Source: Azolla pinnata (taxonomy: Eukaryota; Streptophyta; Polypodiopsida; Salviniales; Salviniaceae). Taken from it: 64,000 nt of DNA. A model generated the notes under the pieces. That model was not told the origin of the DNA. It saw nothing but the letters and a program-made list of their open reading frames with translations, and did no database searches. The translations under genes and the position numbers were made by a program. Below, in pieces: positions 35,261-45,790 of the stretch (positions are counted from its first letter, which is position 1; each line of letters starts with the position of its first letter). The stretch lies in the NCBI GenBank assembly GCA_037176905.1, contig JBBBWG010012335.1, forward strand, positions 22,302-86,301. Reading direction: 5' to 3'.

Positions 35261-38200
35261 ATGGGTTTCAATGATTGCATGGAGATGTTTCGTGTCACAC
35301 CAGACCAAGCAAAACAACTAAGGATTCTCTCGAAGCCCATTACTAGAGCAAGGATTTGCCTTGCAGAATCACTCTATGAATTAGAGGCCTTACTCGGGCA
35401 TATTAAAACATCAAACGGGGTAAGTGAAAATTTCAATTTTAGCTCTGGAAACGTCAGGAAAAGTCACAAGTTTCATGTTTCTTCACTCACAATGTGTATT
35501 CCTCGAAGAGAGCAAAGGGACTGGAGATATTGGAATCTAAGCAGAAGAAGAAGGAACATAGGTGATCTCTGTATCCATTCTCTCCTTCCAAGAAATAGTG
35601 TATTTAGGGGTGGTCTAAAATTCAGCATGCCGAGCACAAATTATTCAAGTGGTTGCAGGAAAACAGAAGCTACTTCTCTAAGAAGAGCAACACAGGTATC
35701 TGCTAGGAATGCCAGAGCAGGTTTGTCCAGTAGAGCATTGCAGTTTGGGCAGGATTACAAGCTCCCTCAAAGAAGAAGGTATTACAGGCCATCAATTTGT
35801 GGCACGTTAAGGGTGAATTCGTCTTTCTTTAGTACATATGATTCGTACGAGAATGGTTATGTACCAGAACCTGAATCCATCAAGCAAGCTTATCCGTCAA
35901 ATGAGGCAGCTAGAAACAAACCAAGGAATGGAAGCATTGATTATCCAGATGCGGCAACATTTTCTATAATGCAAAGTAAAAATGATACAATAGATGACGA
36001 GATGAGCACACCTAATCTTGTATCTTCTCATCAACCTAATCAAGTTAGTCAACCTGAGATTGAGAGTCTTGAAAAAAATCTTTTGACAAAAATATCTGAA
36101 GGAGAGTACAAGGACACACGAAATGCCTCTGAATTTCCAGAGGAAGTGGATGAGGGCAATCAATTTATGGTAGACCCACAATTTGACCCACATCAAACCT
36201 CTCAGCAGCTACCTTTCTACACAGAATGCTCTTCTCTCAAAAAGAGATCATTGGAGCAATTTAAAAAAATGCCGCAATCGGCAGGGGGAAGTAGAAGTTC
36301 TCTACCAAATTTACCACGGATTCAAGCTCAATCTAGGGATTCAAATCTATTTCTAGCTGAACATACAATATCTCTTACTCCCTTGCATGGAGAAAGAAGG
36401 AAATTAAAGTTTGATGCGTGTGATGAGAATGCGGAAGGAAGCATTTCAGGGGTCATTCTCCACGAAAATGAATCACAGGGCACATCTCCACCCATCCTTG
36501 GCACAGATGGCAGCCCATCAAGTGTCATTCTTCTGGATGTAGAGCCACAAGAGCCATCTGCCCCCAATTTTCCAAGAGGCAGAAGAATATCAACCCATGA
36601 TACCAACCCCACTTTGGGAGGAGAGGCAAGAAAATCAAGGTTAGCTCCTAGGATTTTTGAGGCTAGCCAGTCAAGGAGGATTGCTGAAAGAGAAGAAGAC
36701 ATTGCTTCACCTGCAGGTACCCAAGGCGAGGACAATGTTAAAAATATGTTACAAAAATGTAGAAGTACTTTAACGTTTGGCGATTCTCATCAACCTACTC
36801 AAGTTACATACTTGGTTGAACGACAGAATAGGTGTCTGCGACATGATGAATTGTCTGGCTTGTCCCAAGGACAGTACAAGATAATTGAAGATCTCAATGC
36901 TGTCCAACCCTATGTCAGTGAGCGATCTAGTACTTCTGATATCTCTCAGCAATTATCTTCTGAACCATTCCTGGGAAAAAAGTCAGAGGAAAAAGTCTGT
37001 CATACAGTGCCATATGGCAGTGAAGGCAGATATTCTGCTAGATCATCGAGACAACAAGTACAACCACGTTCTGCACAAATGCAATCCCATATGCAACCAT
37101 TATATCGAGATCAGCTCAAGGCTAATGGTACGAGGAATATTGAAACTATAAAAAGAATACTTGCAGATCCTAACCCAAATGAAATGGATCACAATAGAGA
37201 AGTAAGTGCTGTCAGGAAGACTATGTTTGTGGATCCAGTCAAGAGTGGAAATTCTGCATCCAAACTTCTTCCACAGGAATGCAAGAGTGTGGCATATTAT
37301 ATTGTATCAGATACAGTTAATGGCATAAGAAGTCAGATTGCCAATACTCGTGCAAACATTTGTGCAGTGAAGACAAACAAGCCAAAATTTTTTTTACATG
37401 ATAAGCAGCCATATGACTCCAGTTTTCTGGCAGAGGGAAAAGAACCAAGGTTTATCTTGCAGAATGGGGAATCACCTGGCACCATGTTTGCAACTGATGA
37501 ACGAAAGTTGAAGTTTTTATTGCAGGAAAAAGATCTACGGGGACCACCACACACCAGTTTTATGGAGCAAGAAACACAGTGGAGGCTTGATTTGGGTGAG
37601 AAGTCACAAGGAAGAAAACCAATGGTTAGTTTGCAGAATGAAGTGGCATGTGTCAATATTTGTACGGCAGAGGCCAACCAACCAAACTTTGCTTTTCATG
37701 ATAAGCAGTCACCTGGTCCATGTTTTCTGGCTGGTGGAAGAGGAGCAAGGTTTATTGTGCCGAACACAGAATCTTCTGTCCCCATGTTTATATCAGATGA
37801 AGGAAAGTCAAAGTTTTTATTGCAAGATAACGAGCTACAAGGACCATCAACCACTGGTTTTGTAGAAGGAAGACGGCCAATATTCATTTCACATACTGAT
37901 GAGCCATTTGTTCCCAGTCTTCCAGAAGAGTGTCTAAAATCAAGATTCATTATGCATACCGATGAGCCATTTGTTCCCAGTCTTCCAGAAGAGTGTCGAG
38001 AATCAAGGTTTATTATGCATACTGATGGGCCATTTGTCCCGAGTCTTCCAGAAGAGTCTCGAAAATCAGGGTTTATTATGCAGGACGATCAACAACTCAC
38101 CCCATTTTCTACGGAAGATGAAAGAAAATTGGAGTTAATTTCAAAAGGAGCGGGTGAAAAACTGCAACATGATCAGGCACAGACTGTAACTTACTCTATT

Positions 38201-41200
38201 ATGCCGGCAAAGGGAAGGAACTTGAGGTGTACTGACAGAGATGATGAAGCTTCTCGCTCAAATCTGTCAAGGAAATCAATGTTTGTCATTGATGAACACA
38301 AGAACCCAGCTGCCTCTCAGGATTATCAAAGAACTTTTTCTAACACCAATTCACGGAGTTCAAGTAACTCAATGGCAGACTTCGATAGCATTACACATGA
38401 AGGTTCAAGATTGTCAGAGAACAGGAAATCAAAGAACACTTTTGAAAAGGAAGAAGATAGACCATCAATATATCAGAGAGGCTCTAGTGTCAGTGGCCAA
38501 GTAGGTATGGCTTTTCAATCGCTTCACGGATATGATAAAGCTGCATCAAATGAGAACTTGGCCCCTCCATCCTCAGATTCTCTGAGGGGATCATCTGTTA
38601 CCCATTTAACCAGGTTAAGGGGCTCAATGCAAAACTCTGAAGATGATCTATCAGAGTACTCAGAAGCTACAAAGCTTCTGAAAAGCAGAATTGGTGAAAT
38701 GCAGAAGTTAGAAGAAGATGATATCTCACCTGACTTATTGCTTGAACAGGGAAGACTGTTGGAGCTTCTCAGTCAAAAGAGTATTCCTAACAGAATGCCA
38801 ATCTATGGCACGAAGGAGAGTGGGATTCTGGCTGTAACTAGAGAGTTGGAAGCAAGGAAAACTACTTCTATATTTGGAGATGAAGAATCAGAAACTCCCC
38901 CACTAGACCCCATTATTTATAAGAAAAGAAAATCAAAGATCACAATGAAGACGGATGATGAGAATGCAACTACATTTTCTGATTATCAGAGTGGTTTTCC
39001 TGTCAAGCGTACAATCAGTTCAGTCAACCCCATGCTAGAATTTTCTTCTATAGAACTAGAGCGGCCACATGCTCCAAAATATTCAAAGAGCATGGTTACT
39101 GAAAGAAAAGAAGTTTGTGTGCCGTCAAACCACCAGAGAAACTCAAATTCGGCCCAAAAGTGTGCTACTCAAGCATGGGTGCCAGGATTTGATATGAACA
39201 AGATATCAACTAAAGGCTCTGAATCACCGTCTTTTCCTGAGCAATATGAAAATGGCTCTACATCAGAACCAGAAACAAATCGGTATGACAAGAAATATAG
39301 AGTGAATCAAGCACATTATCCTTCAAATGAGGCAGACAGAAGTCAAACTAGAAAAGATCATCAAGGTGTATCACTATTTTCTGGAACACTGGATAACCTT
39401 GACAATAACATTGTATTTCCAAATCCTGAGCCTAATCCAGCTGCTTTTTCAATTCAACCAGAAACTGGCGACCTTCTGAATGATGACTCGGCTGAAATGT
39501 TGGAAGGAGGGGACAACCTAGGACAGACTTCTGAACTGTACTGTGTGGATCCAAGGGCAGATCAAGGGAAGTGGAAATCTGAGACATTTAACACCCCTCA
39601 ACAATCACCTTCTGAAGCAGGGTACTCTTTACTGAAGAAAAAATCAGCAGAGCAATGTCAAGAAATTCTGCAATTTGAAAGGGAGCACATCGTTTCTGTT
39701 AGAAAGCCATCTGAAGTACAGCCACTTTTCCCTGTAAGAAAATCTGAAGTGCAATCAATGGATCCGAATCAGATTAAAACGTATGCGGGACACGTTCAAC
39801 CAATATCATGCATGCAAACATACAGTAATAAATATTTTAATACTGGCTCATATGGCCATCATCACACAGATTCACAAATCTTTGATTTGGCAAAGTCTGC
39901 AATGGGTGCTGATCAAGAAACAGGTATTCCAAAGGCGTCTAAATATATGGACCCAGTGCTGACCGAAGATTCTATGTCTCAAATTAGTTTACAGGAATTC
40001 AGGACAACTGAAAATTATGTTAGCCCTGATACAAGCAATGCCAGGCCCACAAATGAATGGAATTTATATAGAAATCAGGTTGATAGATCCTTAGGAGAAA
40101 GAAACTCTATATTTTATGGCCAGTGTAGTGCAGAACCTGGGAAGACATTCGATTCAGGGAACTCGTTGAGAGAACCTAGCCTTCCATATGAAGCCAGTCT
40201 TAGTTTGGAATTACCCATTCCATACAAGATCACGAGTTATTCAATAGATGGCAATATTCAAGAGCTTGGGAACATGCTAGATGCAGGCATCTCAAAGAAA
40301 AGACAAATCACTCAGGTACATGATTTAGCTGGATTCAAGATCGAGCAAGTGTTATCGCCAGCGGAGAGAAGAAAGTCTGATTTCAATGTCCATTACAAGG
40401 GTCCTAAGTGCGCATCTAGCCCTGTCTTTGATCCAGGACGATCAAGTCATAATGTGAGATATGAACAGGAACGAGGGAGAAATTCAACACTTATGCTTTG
40501 GGACGATGAGCAATCTGCTGCTGTCGCAGGAGAGAGAAGAGAAACACAGTCTACTTCCGAATATGTAAAGTTGTCTGCTCCAGAATATCCAGGAGAGCCA
40601 AGAAAATCAAGGTATAACATAAAAAATGAGGTTCCATCTGACCTTACTTCTGTAGGAAAAGCAGGAGAAACAAGGCCCAGATTGCGTGAAGAGGATCACG
40701 CTGATAGTAGCCCCATAATGGCAGCACAAGGAAGAAAGTTAAGTATGGATACAATGTTATCTGCTCGAAAATGTTCAGCTGAAGCAAGGAATGAGAATCC
40801 AGCTGCATCTCCAGATTATCAAAGGAGTTTATTTGTTGCTGATATAACTAGGCCGAATAGCTCAGTGCCAAGGTTTGATAGTATCTTTGTAGAATATCCA
40901 AGAATATCACAGGGCAAGGACTTCAGGGTCAATGCTGGAACTGAAGATAAATCAGCACCATCCTCTGTATGCAGCCAACCAAAAACAGTCGGACTATCAA
41001 TAGGAAGCTTAAATGAGCAAATTGAGGGTCCTATCTCATCAAACAATAAAATGGGCTCATGTGTGATCCATAAATCAAGCTCAAGAGAATGCATAAATGG
41101 TGTTAAACTAGAACCAGTGCAATTTCCAACAGTCAGGAAGTCAACGTTGAGTATGAGAAGGGAAGATGAAGCAAGGGCCCCTGATGATCAGCAAAAACAG

Positions 41201-44200
41201 CCCTATTACCTGCCGAGTAGTATTAGCAGAAGAATATCACAAGGCATCAACATGATTGAGCCCAATCAAGGTTCAACAGATACACAGTTTCATGATATCA
41301 AATCAGGTGAAGGAAATAGTGAAACTAGTGTCCCGCTTCATGCTGATGGAAGAAAATTTAGGTTCATAGTTGCTGACAAAGAATCACGGATAAAAAATGA
41401 GAGGTATGACGAGAGGCTGGTGGCATCTTTGGATCATGAAAGAGATTTATCTTTGTCCTTCTCAGGGTCAGGTCATAGCTTATTATGGAACTGTGATGGG
41501 TTTCGAGTAGACCATGCACAGGTTCCCAAATTTTCAGACAGCACAAATTCAAGGATGTTGATGGCAAGGAATGATGAGGAATTTACCGCACCTGGAGAAG
41601 AGAGAAGAAAATCAATGACTATGTCACAGGTCAAGAAACAATCTACTTCCAAGTTTACAGGAGAGGGAAGAAAATCAAGGTATGTTTTACAGAGTGAGGA
41701 GCTGTCGCGACCTACACGTTTAGGACTTTCTGGGAAACCTACATTCTCATTATCCAAGGAAGAGTTTCAAGTTGCACCTGGCCCCATTATGGCAGGGCAA
41801 GCAAAAAACATGATGCTCCATGATATGGGTAAGGCGCTATCTGCACCAAATCTTTTTGGAGACAGGAGAAAATCAAGGTCTGAAAAGGAGAGGAATGAGG
41901 ATTTGGCTGCATCTTTAGATAATCACAGGAGCTTGTTTGTTACTGAGCCGACAGAGTCAAGTATCTCATTGCCAAGCTTTGGTAACGTTTCACAAGAAAC
42001 TCCAAGAATGTCAAAGAACAAGAAGGTTAGGGTCAGTTCTGGCTGTGAAGAAGAGGCATCATCACTATCCTTTGTATCTGTAAGCAGCCAATCAAAACCT
42101 GGTGAACTATCAATGGGAACTTTTAATGAGGAAAGTGAGAGCTCTTTGCCATCACATTACCAAATGGACTCATCAAGCACCCATGCAACAATGCCAAGCT
42201 TGAATAGTATTCGATCAGAACAGGTGCAACCTCTAACACCCAGGAATTCGAGGATGGGCTCGAATATGGAACAGGACACAAAATCCTATGATCTTCTGAA
42301 AAAACCAGCTTATGGCCTGCCAAGCAATAGTACACGAAGATTGACTGAAGCCATCAATATGATTCACCGCAATTCAGCTTTTGGAGTTTCACGGTCAGAT
42401 GGAATAAAATCCAAGATCATGCTTGGAGATGAAGAAAATATTCAAACAGTCGGTTCCATTCTGGCAGAGGGAAGGAAATCAGGACTCATTGTCGTTTATG
42501 AAGAAGAACGTGTTCTTGCAAATGGGACATCGATGATCATCCTCCAGAGGGATCATATACCTGTATCTTTGGATTCTGCAAAGTTAAGGAGCTCAGTGAT
42601 TAGCTTCGATAACGTTGAACTTGAGCACATACAAGATTCAAGAGTTTCAGAGAGCAAGAATTCAAGCACGAGTAGGGAAGGGAATGTGGTACCCGCTACA
42701 CACAACTACTTGACTTCCAGCAAGCTAGGTGGTTGTAACCAAGGATGCAGTGTGATCAATCGGCATGAGATAGAACCTGTAGAAGGCACACAGTTGGAAG
42801 GAATAAAAACGAGGGTAACTTTAGGAGATGAAAGAACAGATAGACTTGCCATCCCCATTTTTGCCGAGGGAAGAGAATCAAGCTCATTGATTGCAAATGA
42901 AGAACGATTCATCTCTTCGAAGGAAAGGAAATCAAGACTCATTATGGAGAGGGATGACAGCTCTTCATGTAATTATAAAATGGCCTGGTCTGTTCCTCGT
43001 TTATTGAAGACAAATAGTTCAATGCGGAACATTGATGAAAGTTTTCAACTTCAACACATGACAGATCAAAGAGATTCAAGTAACAGGACGTTAGGAGCGA
43101 CTGTTCAAAGAGAAGTAGACGATTATCAGAGAAATTCAGTTTTAAGTACTAGCCAAAAAATGATGAACTCTTTCGATGGAATGGAGCTGAGTAAGATGGC
43201 CTTAGCTACCAAAACTTTTAGAAGTTCTGATGAGGACCTGAGTAATGAGGTACCCACAAATGATTGGAGAGACTCTGATTTATGCCAGCCAAGTACTTCC
43301 CAAGTGTCAAGGTGGGGATTTTTGTTAGAATCGAATGAGGGAGGGGGTGTAGAAAGGTATGACCGAAACGTAATTAGTGAGGTAGGTACATCCTTGCATG
43401 ATCTGCAGAATACATCCAACAGGCTGAGTACTAGTCCAGTACCCATGCATGGATTTGATGTGATAGAGCCAAATGGAGGCAATGTAGTATTCTGTAACAG
43501 GGTAGGTACATCCATGGATAAGAGAAGAGGCTTTACTAGTCAGCAAGGTTTTAAGTCAACCAAGCCAAATGAGAGTGAAAGTAAAGTATTTAATGAGGTT
43601 GGTACATCCAGGGGTAATGGGAGAAACTTTAGTTCCAACCAGCCAAGTATGACTCAAATATTGATGGGAGGCTCTGATTTGATTGAGCCAAATGAATGTG
43701 AGGTTGTATCCACCAATGAGGTAGGTACATCCACAGATGATTTCATAAACTCTATCTCCAGCTGGCAATCTACCAGCCAAGGATGTAAGCAAGGCTGGGA
43801 GCCAAATGATAGCGAGGTTATATTTACGAGTCAGGTCGGAACATCCATGGATGATTGGAGAAATTTTGATTCTACACAGTTATGGGCTGCCCAAAGTTCT
43901 GAGCAATGCTTTGATTCAGTTCAGCTGAGTGATAGTGAGTTGAGAAAGTTTGAATGGACTGCAAGTAAGAATCCAGAAATATTATCAGGTCATTGGCGGA
44001 ACACTATTTCAGATGCGCGAAATGAGTCAGCACAGTTTTACCCTCCTTTCATGGCCACCAGTAGACAAGGAAAAAGATTTTCTGGTTCTTCTCAGATTTC
44101 AGGAAGAGAAAAAAGTTATATGGGACCTGATAATCCAGGTAGAATTGTGGATATTTCGGGTGTACCATTACAGTTTCCAAGAACATATGCATTCAGACAC

Positions 44201-44290
44201 TGGGGAGGTTGTGGCCAATGCAACAACTCGGATGTTGTCTGCTCACATTCATCCCTTTCAAGAAATAAGGCTTTCAGATATAAAGCATGA
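35261..44290 (+). CDS. Giant repeat protein, RKS-repeat family, copy 1 (3,009 codons, one exon)
   Basis: A 9-kb frame with no stop cannot be chance in this base composition, and its start (VTPDQAKQL, RARICLAESLYELEALL, IKTSN) aligns with exon 9 of the downstream gene. No known domain is recognised. The protein is rich in Ser, Glu, Lys, Arg and Asn with little hydrophobic sequence, so mostly disordered. Repeats occur at several scales: an R-K-S-R/K core within GRKSRF-like stretches followed by acidic DEE/DDE; a 105-aa duplication (37345-37620, 37650-37890); a 21-aa triplicate with HTDEPFVPSLPEEC (37890-38070); a module with AAS-DYQRS and FDSI-PR-S-RKSR recurring near 38250, 38950, 40790 and 41890; and a 40-aa EVGTS repeat near the C-terminus (43240-43960). 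ATG 35261 is the first in frame, but an acceptor such as GATTAG at 35235 may join upstream exons. Function unknown. Confidence 0.8.
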   Translation: MGFNDCMEMFRVTPDQAKQLRILSKPITRARICLAESLYELEALLGHIKTSNGVSENFNFSSGNVRKSHKFHVSSLTMCIPRREQRDWRYWNLSRRRRNIGDLCIHSLLPRNSVFRGGLKFSMPSTNYSSGCRKTEATSLRRATQVSARNARAGLSSRALQFGQDYKLPQRRRYYRPSICGTLRVNSSFFSTYDSYENGYVPEPESIKQAYPSNEAARNKPRNGSIDYPDAATFSIMQSKNDTIDDEMSTPNLVSSHQPNQVSQPEIESLEKNLLTKISEGEYKDTRNASEFPEEVDEGNQFMVDPQFDPHQTSQQLPFYTECSSLKKRSLEQFKKMPQSAGGSRSSLPNLPRIQAQSRDSNLFLAEHTISLTPLHGERRKLKFDACDENAEGSISGVILHENESQGTSPPILGTDGSPSSVILLDVEPQEPSAPNFPRGRRISTHDTNPTLGGEARKSRLAPRIFEASQSRRIAEREEDIASPAGTQGEDNVKNMLQKCRSTLTFGDSHQPTQVTYLVERQNRCLRHDELSGLSQGQYKIIEDLNAVQPYVSERSSTSDISQQLSSEPFLGKKSEEKVCHTVPYGSEGRYSARSSRQQVQPRSAQMQSHMQPLYRDQLKANGTRNIETIKRILADPNPNEMDHNREVSAVRKTMFVDPVKSGNSASKLLPQECKSVAYYIVSDTVNGIRSQIANTRANICAVKTNKPKFFLHDKQPYDSSFLAEGKEPRFILQNGESPGTMFATDERKLKFLLQEKDLRGPPHTSFMEQETQWRLDLGEKSQGRKPMVSLQNEVACVNICTAEANQPNFAFHDKQSPGPCFLAGGRGARFIVPNTESSVPMFISDEGKSKFLLQDNELQGPSTTGFVEGRRPIFISHTDEPFVPSLPEECLKSRFIMHTDEPFVPSLPEECRESRFIMHTDGPFVPSLPEESRKSGFIMQDDQQLTPFSTEDERKLELISKGAGEKLQHDQAQTVTYSIMPAKGRNLRCTDRDDEASRSNLSRKSMFVIDEHKNPAASQDYQRTFSNTNSRSSSNSMADFDSITHEGSRLSENRKSKNTFEKEEDRPSIYQRGSSVSGQVGMAFQSLHGYDKAASNENLAPPSSDSLRGSSVTHLTRLRGSMQNSEDDLSEYSEATKLLKSRIGEMQKLEEDDISPDLLLEQGRLLELLSQKSIPNRMPIYGTKESGILAVTRELEARKTTSIFGDEESETPPLDPIIYKKRKSKITMKTDDENATTFSDYQSGFPVKRTISSVNPMLEFSSIELERPHAPKYSKSMVTERKEVCVPSNHQRNSNSAQKCATQAWVPGFDMNKISTKGSESPSFPEQYENGSTSEPETNRYDKKYRVNQAHYPSNEADRSQTRKDHQGVSLFSGTLDNLDNNIVFPNPEPNPAAFSIQPETGDLLNDDSAEMLEGGDNLGQTSELYCVDPRADQGKWKSETFNTPQQSPSEAGYSLLKKKSAEQCQEILQFEREHIVSVRKPSEVQPLFPVRKSEVQSMDPNQIKTYAGHVQPISCMQTYSNKYFNTGSYGHHHTDSQIFDLAKSAMGADQETGIPKASKYMDPVLTEDSMSQISLQEFRTTENYVSPDTSNARPTNEWNLYRNQVDRSLGERNSIFYGQCSAEPGKTFDSGNSLREPSLPYEASLSLELPIPYKITSYSIDGNIQELGNMLDAGISKKRQITQVHDLAGFKIEQVLSPAERRKSDFNVHYKGPKCASSPVFDPGRSSHNVRYEQERGRNSTLMLWDDEQSAAVAGERRETQSTSEYVKLSAPEYPGEPRKSRYNIKNEVPSDLTSVGKAGETRPRLREEDHADSSPIMAAQGRKLSMDTMLSARKCSAEARNENPAASPDYQRSLFVADITRPNSSVPRFDSIFVEYPRISQGKDFRVNAGTEDKSAPSSVCSQPKTVGLSIGSLNEQIEGPISSNNKMGSCVIHKSSSRECINGVKLEPVQFPTVRKSTLSMRREDEARAPDDQQKQPYYLPSSISRRISQGINMIEPNQGSTDTQFHDIKSGEGNSETSVPLHADGRKFRFIVADKESRIKNERYDERLVASLDHERDLSLSFSGSGHSLLWNCDGFRVDHAQVPKFSDSTNSRMLMARNDEEFTAPGEERRKSMTMSQVKKQSTSKFTGEGRKSRYVLQSEELSRPTRLGLSGKPTFSLSKEEFQVAPGPIMAGQAKNMMLHDMGKALSAPNLFGDRRKSRSEKERNEDLAASLDNHRSLFVTEPTESSISLPSFGNVSQETPRMSKNKKVRVSSGCEEEASSLSFVSVSSQSKPGELSMGTFNEESESSLPSHYQMDSSSTHATMPSLNSIRSEQVQPLTPRNSRMGSNMEQDTKSYDLLKKPAYGLPSNSTRRLTEAINMIHRNSAFGVSRSDGIKSKIMLGDEENIQTVGSILAEGRKSGLIVVYEEERVLANGTSMIILQRDHIPVSLDSAKLRSSVISFDNVELEHIQDSRVSESKNSSTSREGNVVPATHNYLTSSKLGGCNQGCSVINRHEIEPVEGTQLEGIKTRVTLGDERTDRLAIPIFAEGRESSSLIANEERFISSKERKSRLIMERDDSSSCNYKMAWSVPRLLKTNSSMRNIDESFQLQHMTDQRDSSNRTLGATVQREVDDYQRNSVLSTSQKMMNSFDGMELSKMALATKTFRSSDEDLSNEVPTNDWRDSDLCQPSTSQVSRWGFLLESNEGGGVERYDRNVISEVGTSLHDLQNTSNRLSTSPVPMHGFDVIEPNGGNVVFCNRVGTSMDKRRGFTSQQGFKSTKPNESESKVFNEVGTSRGNGRNFSSNQPSMTQILMGGSDLIEPNECEVVSTNEVGTSTDDFINSISSWQSTSQGCKQGWEPNDSEVIFTSQVGTSMDDWRNFDSTQLWAAQSSEQCFDSVQLSDSELRKFEWTASKNPEILSGHWRNTISDARNESAQFYPPFMATSRQGKRFSGSSQISGREKSYMGPDNPGRIVDISGVPLQFPRTYAFRHWGGCGQCNNSDVVCSHSSLSRNKAFRYKA
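37890..38075 (+). repeat. 21-codon repeat, three near-identical copies, in giant gene
   Basis: Each copy encodes HTDE/GPFVPSLPEE followed by C/S, a basic triplet and S-R/G-FIM. Nucleotide identity is high, showing recent expansion. Confidence 0.9.
43240..43960 (+). repeat. C-terminal EVGTS repeats in giant gene (about 40 codons, six or seven copies)
   Basis: Each unit has (N/S)EVGTS, then D-R-N, a Ser/Gln-rich stretch with STSQ, a G-F/S-D core, and EPNE before the next unit. One degenerate copy pair is in the last 100 residues of the paralogue (52560-52790). Confidence 0.85.
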
Positions 44291-44819
44291 AAAATTCCAG
44301 TTTGAATATCCATTCAGATTGTTCTGTGACATATTCGTTGCATTTCTAATCAAACAAGAGCCGCTTGACCAAAGCTGGATAGTTTCCACAAAGAATTGCA
44401 TTGTCTGAACAGATGTTAGAAATGAAGTGTTTACATACCTTGAATAAAGCATGTCAAATGCAGCTCGAGCTTCCATTCTGATTGTTCTGTGCACACTTCC
44501 AATCAAAGGTTGCTCAACAGCGATGGGTTGCAGTTCTCCTCAGTCGAAGGTTGGAAAGTTTGCCTCAAAGAATTCCATCATTTGAACAGAATGTGAGCAA
44601 TAAGTGTTACAAAGGCTGGAAAGTTTCCACAAAGCATCACATTGTCTGAAGAGAATGTAGTGCTTACACCATTTGAGCATTGATGCGAGACTATGATATC
44701 TATGTAACTATCAGGATTCCGTAGTCTACCATAATTTTATTGATAAAGATGTAGGAACAATTTAATAGAAGGTTGTCTGCATAGAAATAGGGAGTTTATA
44801 CAGTATTTTGCGTGTATTC
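44291..44819. other. 3' flank of giant gene
   Basis: Two loose copies of a segment with GGAAAGTTT-CC and CATTGTCTGAA-AGA-TG (44370-44440, 44540-44680). No gene is seen. Confidence 0.4.
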
Positions 44820-45790
44820 AGCATTATTGTTTTTTGCAGGATGCCAGAACCATGCGTCGTTTCTTCAGCATGGGTGTTTATAGAAGAGAACGGTGAAGAT
44901 GGAAATCCACCATTCCAAACTAAGAGACGAGTAATGTATATCCTGATTGATTTATGCATCAATTCTACTGGATCGCAATTGCAATATTTTCAGATGCGAA
45001 TTCGGATGCATCGACATGTACAAATCCTGAAAATCCTCGGCACTTTTATTACACATGAAAATTTCAGCATTTCTTTTTGCAGGATGCCAGAACAATGCCT
45101 TGTTTCTTCAGCATGGATGCATGAAGATGGAAATCCACCATTCCAAACGAAGAGAGGAGTAATGTATATCCTGATTGGTTTCTGTATAAATTCTACTGGA
45201 TCAAAGTTACAATATGTAAAAACCATTTTGCTGCTTCAAATATTGAGATGCGAATTTGGATGCATTGACATTTACAAAATCCTGAAAATCCTTTGAGCTT
45301 CCATTTAAATTCAGCATTTCTTTTTTGCAGGATCCCAGAACCATGCTTTGTTTCTTCAGCATGGGTGCATGAAGATGGAAATCCACCATTCCAAACTAAA
45401 GAGACTAGTGTATATCCTGAATGGTTTATGCATCAATTCTACTGGATCACAGTTACAATATGTGAAAACCATTTTGCTGCTTCAAAGTATCAGATGCGAA
45501 TTTGGATGCATTGACATGTACAAAAATCCTGAAAATCCTTTGAGCTTCCATTACGCATGGAAAATTTAGCCGTCTTTTTTTATTTTTACAGGGTGCATGG
45601 GTGGATAAATGGCTGATATATGGAAAAGAACGACAAAACATGGAAATCCACCATTCCAAACTTAAAGAGGATTTGAGGATTCATGGGGTTATGCATCAAT
45701 TCTACTGGATCATAGTTTGGACATATGATATTTTCAAATGCGAATTTGGATGTATTGTAAAAAGTCCTGAAAATCCTTTGAACTTCCATT
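44820..45790 (+). repeat. Four tandem 243-261 bp units, each with a splice-acceptor-like exon core
   Basis: CAG ends at 44839, 45082, 45330 and 45591 follow a pyrimidine tract; the first three are followed by GATGCCAGAACCATGC-like sequence, TTCTTCAGCATGG and AAATCCACCATTCCAAAC. The fourth unit lacks the first 30 bp of the core. The first spacing (243 bp) is a multiple of three, which keeps a 162-codon frame open across two units. I do not recognise the translation. Confidence 0.8.

Noticed and set aside
44808-45296. 162-codon ORF across two tandem units
   Set aside because: Open because the first spacing is 243 bp; no known protein, so listed as a repeat with exon-like cores rather than a gene.
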